Assembly (NCBI GenBank): GCA_026195755.1 | Contig: JAPHRL010000052.1 | Coordinates: forward strand, 1 to 11,726 | From: Kangiella sp. | GTDB taxonomy: Bacteria > Pseudomonadota > Gammaproteobacteria > Enterobacterales > Kangiellaceae | Reading direction: 5' to 3' | DNA: 11,726 nucleotides | Shown: piece after piece, positions 6,755 to 11,726 of the stretch | Layout: each line of letters opens with the position of its first letter | How positions within the stretch are numbered: the stretch's first letter is position 1 | The notes under the pieces: model-generated | Databases searched by the model: none | Told to the model about the DNA's origin: nothing | Seen by the model: the letters and a program-made list of their open reading frames with translations, nothing else | Made by a program: the position numbers and the translations under genes

Positions 6755-8110
6755 ATGGCACAATCAAATAAACCCGACTTATTAATTATTGAGGATGACA
6801 AAGGGCTGCAGAAGCAGCTCAAGTGGTCATTCGATCAGTATAACGTGATTCTTGCCGAAGACCGTGATAGTGCTTTGGTTGAGCTTAGACGTTATCAGCC
6901 GCAGGTTATTACTCTAGACCTGGGTTTACCGCCTGATCCTGCGAATGCTAGCGTTGGCCTAGAGTTACTGGAAGAAGTCCTTTCTCTATCGCCGACTAGT
7001 AAAGTGATTGTTGTAACGGGCAATGACCAGCGAGAAATTGCCATGCAGGCAGTCAATGCAGGTGCTTATGATTATTATCAGAAGCCAATTCAGCCTGAAG
7101 AGCTGACGTTAATCATCAAGCGTGCCTTTGAGTTGGCAAAATTAGAAGATGAGAATCGCCGCCATTTCCTACAACAAAAAGAAAGTTTCCATGGCATTAT
7201 TGCAACTAGCCCGGAAATGATGGCTGTCTGTCAAAAAATCGAGAAAGTTGCACCCACCGACGTGAGTGTCTTATTGCTGGGTGACAGCGGTACTGGTAAA
7301 GAGTTGTTAGCTAGGGCGGTTCACGATATCAGTCCGCGCCGTAGTAAAAGTATGGTCGCCATCAATTGCGCAGCCATTCCCGATAATTTATTAGAAAGCG
7401 AGCTGTTTGGATACGAAGCAGGTGCATTTACCGGAGCCAATAAAACCACTATCGGCAAGATCGAATACGCCAATGGCGGAACCTTATTCCTCGATGAAAT
7501 TGGCGATATGCCAATGGCTTTGCAAGCAAAACTGCTACGTTTCCTGCAAGAGCGAGTCGTTGAGCGTGTCGGAGGACGTGAGTCAATTCTGGTTGATGTC
7601 CGGATCGTTGCTGCTACTCATCAATCGCTTGAAGATCTGGTTAACGAAGGCAAATTTCGTGAAGACCTCTACTATAGACTTAGTGAAGTGGTACTGGAAA
7701 TCCCTGCACTGGCAAAACGAAATGGTGATGTGGTATTAATTGCACGTGCATTGTTGGAAAAATTTAATCGCCAGTATTCCCGCAATATACGAGGCTTTTC
7801 TAAAGACGCAGTACAGGCAATGGAAGCTTATGCCTGGCCAGGTAATGTTCGTGAACTGGAAAATAAAATTAAAAGCGCCGTTGTGATGTCCGACAGCAAC
7901 CAGATCACCGCAAAAGATTTGCAGATTGATGAAGCGCAACTGCGCGAAATGCCATTGAACCTACGTCAGGTTCGAGAAGCCGCCGAAACCCGCGCCATTC
8001 AACGCGCAATTGTATTGTCCGACGGCAATATTTCCCAGGCCGCAAAACTATTAGGCCTAACCAGACCAACCCTCTACAGCTTAATGGATAAGTACAGTAT
8101 CAGTAGTTGA
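6755..8110 (+). CDS. prsR: Sigma-54-dependent response regulator, PEP-CTERM system type (PrsR)
   Basis: This NtrC-like regulator has 451 residues from the ATG at 6755, which has AGAGGA (6745-6750) in front. A GTG at 6731 overlapping the prsK stop would add eight residues but lacks a ribosome-binding site. The receiver domain (about 8-125) has the acidic pair D14/D15, phosphoacceptor D55 in TLDLGLPPDP, and K110 in YQKPI. The AAA+ domain has Walker A GDSGTGKE (176-183), GAFTGA (223-228, the sigma-54 contact loop) and Walker B FLDE (245-248). A Fis-type helix-turn-helix is at about 412-449 (NISQAAKLLGLTRPTLYSL). All elements needed to activate sigma-54 RNA polymerase are intact. The LGLPPDP stretch after the phosphoacceptor is, from memory, characteristic of the PrsR family. 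It is co-transcribed with its kinase; its targets are not visible here. Confidence 0.92.
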   Translation: MAQSNKPDLLIIEDDKGLQKQLKWSFDQYNVILAEDRDSALVELRRYQPQVITLDLGLPPDPANASVGLELLEEVLSLSPTSKVIVVTGNDQREIAMQAVNAGAYDYYQKPIQPEELTLIIKRAFELAKLEDENRRHFLQQKESFHGIIATSPEMMAVCQKIEKVAPTDVSVLLLGDSGTGKELLARAVHDISPRRSKSMVAINCAAIPDNLLESELFGYEAGAFTGANKTTIGKIEYANGGTLFLDEIGDMPMALQAKLLRFLQERVVERVGGRESILVDVRIVAATHQSLEDLVNEGKFREDLYYRLSEVVLEIPALAKRNGDVVLIARALLEKFNRQYSRNIRGFSKDAVQAMEAYAWPGNVRELENKIKSAVVMSDSNQITAKDLQIDEAQLREMPLNLRQVREAAETRAIQRAIVLSDGNISQAAKLLGLTRPTLYSLMDKYSISS

Positions 8111-8194
8111 GGACTAAGTTGGTTAACAAAAAATTATTGATAACTCGGTTGTTTGGAACTAATAGTTAGACAATACCGGCTTGCTCCAATTACC

Positions 8195-8494
8195 CCTTAG
8201 AGTTAGCCGAGTGAAGAGAAGTTATAGCGTAAATTGGGAAGTGACCGAAGGAAATCCCTTTAGGGAGATGGCCAATTTAGCCACTTCGAAACAGGATGTT
8301 TCGTATTGGCGGCGCGTTTTAACTTTGATGAGCGAGGGTAGCCCGAAGGGCCTAACGAGGGTCTGCCCCATCGGGTACTGGGGTGTCATTCTTTTGCCTA
8401 GCCTTTTAACTCAATTAAGACAAATTTGTCTGGAACAAATTTGAACAGCGTCGATATTCGACGCTGGCTTTAGCGAAATACATCCTGTATTTCG
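8195..8494. repeat. Hairpin-rich non-coding element between prsR and the - strand membrane gene
   Basis: The stretch 8111-8528 has no convincing gene but many perfect palindromes. TAAATTGG (8230-8237) pairs with CCAATTTA (8272-8279) and encloses TCCC-TTTA-GGGA (8255-8266). CGAAAC/GTTTCG (8287-8303) and GCCC-GAA-GGGC (8341-8351) follow, then CCCCA/TGGGG (8366-8383). The run ends with a 14-base palindrome AGACAAATTTGTCT (8418-8431) and two 9-bp hairpins: CAGCGTCGA-TAT-TCGACGCTG (8446-8466) and CGAAATACA-TCC-TGTATTTCG (8474-8494). The cores ACAGGATGT (8291-8299) and ACATCCTGT (8479-8487 region) are inverse copies. A GTAG-headed repeat follows directly. The pattern suggests an interspersed repetitive element or a structured RNA. 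No typical prsR terminator with a T-run was found, so these hairpins may end that transcript. Confidence 0.5.
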
Positions 8495-8495
8495 T

Positions 8496-8518
8496 AAAAG
8501 TAGGTCGCCTAAAGGCGA
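8496..8518 (+). repeat. REP-like GTAG-hairpin repeat, copy 1
   Basis: After AAAA, the head GTAG (8500-8503) is followed by a G and the hairpin TCGCC-TAAA-GGCGA (8505-8518). Bases 8496-8516 are identical to 9087-9107. Read on the - strand, it lies 10 bases after the stop of the membrane protein gene, and the hairpin is followed by CCTACTTTT. It may therefore also serve as that gene's terminator. Confidence 0.65.
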
Positions 8519-8528
8519 AAAACAGAGA

Positions 8529-9014
8529 TTAAATAATCACCAACTGACTCACCAACTGCCCAATACTCCCTGCCAGCAATATCAACAAACCTATAATCGC
8601 CATACCTAATAGCTGCTTTTGCTTGCTTTCTGTAACACCGCGCACTTCACTGTTAAGTTTGCGTAGCTTTCTTAAATAATCTAAACGCATGGCATTTTGG
8701 GCTGGTCTTTGGCGGTCTCGATTCTCGAAGACTTCGGCAAGATACACCTCATAACGTGAGCACTCTGTAAGCTTGTTGAACCCTTGAATTAATTTATAGG
8801 ACAGCCAAATTAACATGCACAGGGCAAATACAATGACTACCAGAGAAAGTACTGAAAGATTGGATAGTTGCAGAAATTCTTGCCAACCAGCAACTGAGTC
8901 TGCAAGAGCCAAGAGGCAGCCGAACAGGTATAGCGGCAGAATTAACAGCCAGAACCAAGGCTTAAATTTTGATTGGGGAAGCTGCTGTGGGGGATTCTGA
9001 ATATCGTCGTACAT
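8529..9014 (-). CDS. Unrecognised small membrane protein with three predicted helices
   Basis: I do not recognise this protein. From the ATG at 9014 it has 161 residues; a TTG at 9068 would add 18 but has no better ribosome-binding site. It starts with a polar Gln/Pro-rich segment (about 5-19). Hydrophobic helices follow at about 20-38 and 53-73, then a charged Arg/Lys-rich cytoplasmic-looking stretch of some 60 residues (ENRDRQRPAQNAMRLDYLRKL). A third helix lies at the very C terminus (about 137-159). No enzyme motif, signal peptidase site or lipobox is evident. It is on the same strand as rpiA but separated from it by 106 bases, and it is bounded on each side by a copy of the same 21-base repeat. 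That could mean it was carried in, or simply that both genes use the same 3'-end element. Length and consistent membrane pattern support a real gene. Confidence 0.68.
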   Translation of the reverse strand: MYDDIQNPPQQLPQSKFKPWFWLLILPLYLFGCLLALADSVAGWQEFLQLSNLSVLSLVVIVFALCMLIWLSYKLIQGFNKLTECSRYEVYLAEVFENRDRQRPAQNAMRLDYLRKLRKLNSEVRGVTESKQKQLLGMAIIGLLILLAGSIGQLVSQLVII

Positions 9015-9086
9015 TGAGCTTATAAGGCAAATTCGTAAGGAAAGCAATTTTACCCATATTAAGCCCAAGGTTCTGAGAGTTCAGTC

Positions 9087-9107
9087 AAAAGTAGGTCGCC
9101 TAAAGGC
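9087..9107 (+). repeat. REP-like GTAG-hairpin repeat, copy 2
   Basis: These 21 bases are identical to 8496-8516, with GTAG at 9091-9094 and the hairpin core GCC-TAAA-GGC (9098-9107). The outermost stem pair is lost because AAA follows instead of GAAA. On the - strand it lies 13 bases after the rpiA stop codon and is followed by CCTACTTTT. As with copy 1, it may double as a transcription terminator. Confidence 0.65.
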
Positions 9108-9120
9108 AAAAGTCCCAACC

Positions 9121-9780
9121 TTATCGTGTCTTCGTTTCAACTTTGCCGTCTTTACCAAGCAACAAAACGTCAGCAGCTCTTTCAGCAAATAAACCATTAG
9201 TTACAACACCAACTATGTTATTCAATATGCGCTCAAGCTTGATGGGCTCATTGATAACGAGGCCATGGACATCAAGAATGACGTTGCCGTTGTCAGTGAC
9301 AAAACCTGTGCGGTAAACCGGGTCGCCACCTAGCTTAACAATTTGGCGAGCGACGTAGCTACGCGCCATGGGGATGACTTCAATCGGTAACGGGAATTCA
9401 CCCAGACGACGAACTAATTTAGATTCATCGGCGATACAGACAAACTGATCGGCTGCTGCTGCGATAATTTTTTCACGAGTCAGAGCGCCACCGCCACCTT
9501 TAATGAGTTCTAACAGATGATTCGATTCATCTGCGCCATCAACGTAGACTGGGAGCTTGCCCACTTCGTTGAGTTCGAAAACTTCAATACCGTGTTGTTT
9601 CAAGCGTTCTGTTGATGCTTCAGAGCTGGATACGGCACCTTTGATTTTGTGCTTGATGGTGGCAAGTGCGTCAATGAAGTAATTGACGGTTGAGCCTGTG
9701 CCCACGCCAACAATCGAGTCTTCAACCACATACTTTAGCGCGGCTTCACCAACGAGTTTCTTTAATTCGTCCTGTGTCAT
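9121..9780 (-). CDS. rpiA: Ribose-5-phosphate isomerase A
   Basis: RpiA interconverts ribose-5-phosphate and ribulose-5-phosphate in the non-oxidative pentose phosphate pathway. From the ATG at 9780 the protein has 219 residues, the same length as E. coli RpiA, and begins MTQDELKKLVG like it. The 14 residues open upstream (to 9822) are not homologous, and GGAG before 9780 confirms the internal start. Visible signatures are the phosphate loop GVGTGST (25-31), DGADE (81-85), and KGGGGALTREKI (94-105). D81, D84, K94 and E103 coincide with the catalytic residues of the E. coli enzyme. The EVE-domain gene ends only 8 bases upstream and its TAG stop overlaps the rpiA ribosome-binding site, so the two are translationally close and co-transcribed. 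Confidence 0.97.
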   Translation of the reverse strand: MTQDELKKLVGEAALKYVVEDSIVGVGTGSTVNYFIDALATIKHKIKGAVSSSEASTERLKQHGIEVFELNEVGKLPVYVDGADESNHLLELIKGGGGALTREKIIAAAADQFVCIADESKLVRRLGEFPLPIEVIPMARSYVARQIVKLGGDPVYRTGFVTDNGNVILDVHGLVINEPIKLERILNNIVGVVTNGLFAERAADVLLLGKDGKVETKTR

Positions 9781-9788
9781 ACTGGCTC

Positions 9789-10253
9789 CTATTGCTTTTC
9801 GATACTTAAGATAAAGTCCCATTCTTCCTTGGTGACCGGCATGATTGAAAGACGATTGCCTTTCTGTACCAGCTTCATGTCAGCAAGTTCAGTGTACTGT
9901 TTAAGCTCATCTAATGGTATTTCTCGCATCAAGTCACGTACATGCTTAACGTCTACCATATACCAGCGCGGATTGTCTGGGTTACTCTTGGGATCATAGT
10001 ATTTCTGGTCTGGGTCAAAAGCCGTATGGTCAACATAACCTTCTTTAACCACTTCCATGATACCAACAATGGCTGGAGGTTTGCAGTTTGAATGATAGAA
10101 GAAGACTTTATCGCCCTTTTTCATTTCATCACGCATCATGTTGCGTGCCTGATAGTTGCGAACGCCATCCCAGTGGTCAGTTTTACTTGGCAGGGCCTTA
10201 AGGTGTTCAATACCGAAAACGTCCGGTTCAGACTTCATTAACCAATAGTTCAT
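9789..10253 (-). CDS. EVE-domain protein (thymocyte nuclear protein 1-like)
   Basis: This 154-residue single-domain protein is of the EVE family (PUA-like fold). It begins with the family's typical MNYWLMKSEPDVFGIEHL. It continues with WDGVRNYQARNMMRD, GDKVFFYHSNC, a PAIVGIMEV strand and the NPRWYMVDV segment; the aromatic residues line the presumed ligand pocket. EVE proteins are related to YTH and ASCH domains. Eukaryotic and restriction-linked members bind modified bases in DNA or RNA. The role of stand-alone bacterial copies like this one is not established. It sits between the cyclo-ligase gene (63-base gap) and rpiA (8-base gap), so it is probably part of a short operon. No restriction or toxin gene is adjacent, so a housekeeping RNA-related role is as likely as defence. 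Confidence 0.92.
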   Translation of the reverse strand: MNYWLMKSEPDVFGIEHLKALPSKTDHWDGVRNYQARNMMRDEMKKGDKVFFYHSNCKPPAIVGIMEVVKEGYVDHTAFDPDQKYYDPKSNPDNPRWYMVDVKHVRDLMREIPLDELKQYTELADMKLVQKGNRLSIMPVTKEEWDFILSIEKQ

Positions 10254-10316
10254 AGTGCTCTAGGCTTGTTGGTGACTAAAGCGCAAAGTATAAAGCATGA
10301 GCTATAAAATTGTTAG

Positions 10317-10955
10317 TTATGGCTTGGGGCTTAAGGTTGGTTTTGTGGGAGTTTTTGGTTTGCGATCAAATAGGCGATAGTTACTGGGGGTGATGACGGC
10401 GTCCATTTGGATGTCCCATTTCTCCTGCGGGATGTCGCGCACCTGTTGCAGGTTGTAGGCAAGGCCGATGAGTTTGGGCTGTTCTTGTTTGGGGATATTA
10501 GCTAGAACGGTGTCGTAGTAGCCGCCACCCATGCCAAGCCGATTACCTTTGAGATCAAATGCAACTAGTGGCATAAAGATGATATCCAGCTCACTGGGGC
10601 GAACGGCTTTGCTGATAGGTGAAGTGGGTTCGAGGATACCAAAGGCCCCTTCTTTGACAGACTCTTTGCCGGTATAGGGTAAAAACCACATGCCACGTTT
10701 CTTATTCGGATAGATCTTGGGGACGTAGCATTTTTTACCTAGCTTGAGGGCATATTCGATCATTGGTAAACAGCTGACTTCGCCACGAGTAGGCAGGTAA
10801 AAAGCTATGGTGTTGTGATCTTCAATGAGTTTGGCCTGTGAGGCGTGGCCGAGAAGTGCTAGAGCAGCGCGCTCCATAAAGGGTTTGGTCAGCGTCAAGC
10901 GTTCATGCTTAATTCTGGTTCGTAAATAATGTTTTTGAGCGACTGCTTCGTTCAT
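10317..10955 (-). CDS. fau: 5-formyltetrahydrofolate cyclo-ligase
   Basis: This cytoplasmic enzyme (ygfA/fau family) uses ATP to convert 5-formyltetrahydrofolate to 5,10-methenyltetrahydrofolate, recycling a folate form that inhibits one-carbon enzymes. From the ATG at 10955 it has 212 residues, with an N-terminal helix rich in Arg/Lys (RTRIKHER) that fits the family start. An upstream ATG at 11003 would place the start inside the 6S RNA sequence and is rejected. Key motifs are the TRGEV strand near 56-60, the MPLVAFD segment (128-134) and the nucleotide-binding loop GMGGGYYD (141-148), followed by WDIQMDAVITPS. A C-terminal basic tail of some 15 residues rich in Lys/Pro/Thr goes beyond the usual end. 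It follows the 6S RNA gene by 17 bases, the same arrangement as ssrS-fau in E. coli, so the two are probably made from one primary transcript. Confidence 0.95.
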   Translation of the reverse strand: MNEAVAQKHYLRTRIKHERLTLTKPFMERAALALLGHASQAKLIEDHNTIAFYLPTRGEVSCLPMIEYALKLGKKCYVPKIYPNKKRGMWFLPYTGKESVKEGAFGILEPTSPISKAVRPSELDIIFMPLVAFDLKGNRLGMGGGYYDTVLANIPKQEQPKLIGLAYNLQQVRDIPQEKWDIQMDAVITPSNYRLFDRKPKTPTKPTLSPKP

Positions 10956-10971
10956 TACGTCTAAAATTAAA

Positions 10972-11144
10972 ACCCCGGACTGCCGTTGTAGGTAATAGCC
11001 CATGAACCCAAAGGTTCAGGGGGGAGTCCATGTAGAAGATCAGGCTTTCCGGTCGAAACGGACTTGCGCAACACTTCCATTGAGGAGTCCCAAGTAAAGT
11101 ATTATCGGCTCGAGGACGGTCGCTACTGACGAACAGTCCAGGAT
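10972..11144 (-). ncRNA. ssrS: 6S RNA
   Basis: 6S RNA binds sigma-70 RNA polymerase by mimicking an open promoter and lowers housekeeping transcription in stationary phase. On the - strand, ATCCTGGACTG (11144-11134) pairs with CAGTCCGGGGT (10982-10972) over 11 positions, including two G-U pairs, forming the closing stem. In between are the CGAGCCGATA block and the CCTGAACC-TTT-GGGTTC hairpin, both closely resembling E. coli 6S RNA. The length of about 173 bases is right. The position between zapA and the cyclo-ligase gene is the classical location. The ends are predicted from pairing and the upstream -10 box and may be off by a few bases. Open frames read across this region are not genes. Confidence 0.92.
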
Positions 11145-11149
11145 GAGCC

Positions 11150-11158
11150 ATTGTAACA
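11150..11158 (-). promoter_or_regulatory. Probable sigma-70 promoter (-10) of 6S RNA
   Basis: On the - strand, TACAAT (11155-11150) is preceded by TGT, giving an extended -10 box (TGnTACAAT). It ends five bases before the predicted 6S 5' end at 11144. A TTGAAA lies upstream at a 19-base spacing, too long for a strong -35, so the extended -10 is probably the main determinant. Confidence 0.6.
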
Positions 11159-11305
11159 CACCCCTAATGTAATGTTTCAAGTTAAGCTTGGGTCCTTCCG
11201 GGTGTCAGTCTGCGAGAAAAGCGCTAACTGTCAGATATTTTTAACAAAAGTTAAAAGGAATATTTTTGCTATCCTGCTCGTGTACAACTTGTTTTTATCG
11301 TTATA

Positions 11306-11632
11306 TTAAGAGTTTGTAAGTTCTATTTGTTCGCTGTGCTTTAAAGCCTGGTCAATTTTTTGACTCATATGGTTAAGCCTTTGTTCGATATCCTGTGCTT
11401 CATCACCATCTAGTGCTGGCGTATTGATCAGCTCATAGCTTAAGTTCAAAGCGGCCATAACGGCGATTCGTTCGAGACCTAGAACTTTGCCAGCTTCTCG
11501 AATTTCTTTCATGCGCTTATCCAGAAAACTCGCCGCCTGTAAAAGCTTCTGATGTTCGCTTTCAGGACTAGCGACCTGGAACTCTTTGCCCAAGATCGTA
11601 ATGTTGATGGGTGTAGCTTTTGGTTTTGCCAT
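11306..11632 (-). CDS. zapA: Cell division protein ZapA
   Basis: ZapA binds FtsZ and bundles protofilaments, stabilising the cytokinetic ring at midcell. The 108-residue length is normal. The N-terminal FtsZ-binding globular domain is recognisable as INITILGKEFQVASPESEHQKLLQAASFLDKRMKEIRE (about 9-46). The conserved segment LGLERIAVMAALNLSYELI follows at about 51-69. The remainder is a coiled-coil helix rich in Glu/Gln/Leu that mediates dimers and tetramers. The start lacks a clear Shine-Dalgarno. It lies 25 bases downstream of the 3' end of another small gene and upstream of 6S RNA, a conserved gammaproteobacterial order. An AT-rich inverted repeat, TTTTAAC-AAAA-GTTAAAA (11239-11256), lies in the zapA-ssrS gap and is not a clear terminator. 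Confidence 0.95.
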   Translation of the reverse strand: MAKPKATPINITILGKEFQVASPESEHQKLLQAASFLDKRMKEIREAGKVLGLERIAVMAALNLSYELINTPALDGDEAQDIEQRLNHMSQKIDQALKHSEQIELTNS

Positions 11633-11657
11633 ATATTTATAAAAACCCTAGATGCAG

Positions 11658-11726
11658 CTTACATCGACTTTAGTCGAGAGATCATAATATCAATCTGCTT
11701 GCGTGCAGTTTCATTTTTGCCGTGCA
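11658..11726 (-). CDS. C-terminal end of a small coiled-coil protein (TIGR02449-like), 5' end outside window
   Basis: Only the last 22 codons are inside the window, in a frame open to the edge: they read KMKLHAKQIDIMISRLKSM before TAA at 11660-11658. A short coiled-coil protein of the TIGR02449 family, sometimes called ZapB-like, commonly precedes zapA in gammaproteobacteria. It ends in a similar (I/V)xxMIxRLKSL-type helix. The stop lies 25 bases before the zapA start, consistent with one operon. The call rests on a short tail and on position, so it is moderate. Confidence 0.55.

Noticed and set aside
8181..8444. Open frame of 87 codons on the + strand after prsR
   Set aside because: It runs through a series of perfect palindromes, has no convincing ribosome-binding site or recognisable protein pattern, and looks like a by-product of the repeat element.
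9781..9822. Longer rpiA start at 9822
   Set aside because: The extra residues lie in the EVE gene, are not homologous to RpiA, and the start at 9780 matches E. coli RpiA exactly with GGAG before it.
10909..11151. Open frame of 80 codons on the - strand
   Set aside because: It coincides with the 6S RNA gene and its promoter; the base pattern is explained by RNA structure.

Overview
The window looks like a piece of gammaproteobacterial chromosome. SerA, RpiA, ZapA, 6S RNA and 5-formyl-THF cyclo-ligase all resemble the E. coli versions, and several sit in the order known from that class. GC content appears moderate (judged by eye, not computed). A marine relative of the Kangiella group would fit, but that is a guess from gene content and not something the sequence proves.

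Left part (1-4133): central carbon metabolism. The 3' end of a glyceraldehyde-3-phosphate dehydrogenase gene is followed by a 280-base gap full of inverted repeats, then pgk and a class II fructose-bisphosphate aldolase (fba), all on the + strand. A strong bidirectional terminator separates fba from the convergent serA. Together these genes cover lower glycolysis/gluconeogenesis and the branch from 3-phosphoglycerate to serine.

Middle part (4134-9014): an accessory block set between serA and rpiA, two genes that are close neighbours in E. coli. It holds a small acyl carrier protein with its own terminator, then a membrane histidine kinase and a sigma-54-type response regulator of the PrsK/PrsR pair. 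In other bacteria that pair controls PEP-CTERM/exosortase and exopolysaccharide genes. After it come about 400 non-coding bases rich in hairpins and a small unrecognised three-helix membrane protein on the - strand. A 21-base GTAG-plus-hairpin repeat occurs on both sides of this last gene, and a different GTAG-plus-hairpin element lies upstream of pgk. Both resemble REP elements.

Right part (9121-11726), all on the - strand and read right to left: the 3' end of a small coiled-coil protein gene, zapA, 6S RNA (ssrS), 5-formyl-THF cyclo-ligase, an EVE-domain protein and rpiA. The zapA-ssrS-cyclo-ligase order is a classical gammaproteobacterial arrangement. The most interesting material is the orphan PrsK/PrsR/ACP block and the REP-like repeats. 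I saw no CRISPR array, tRNA, rRNA, transposase or phage gene.
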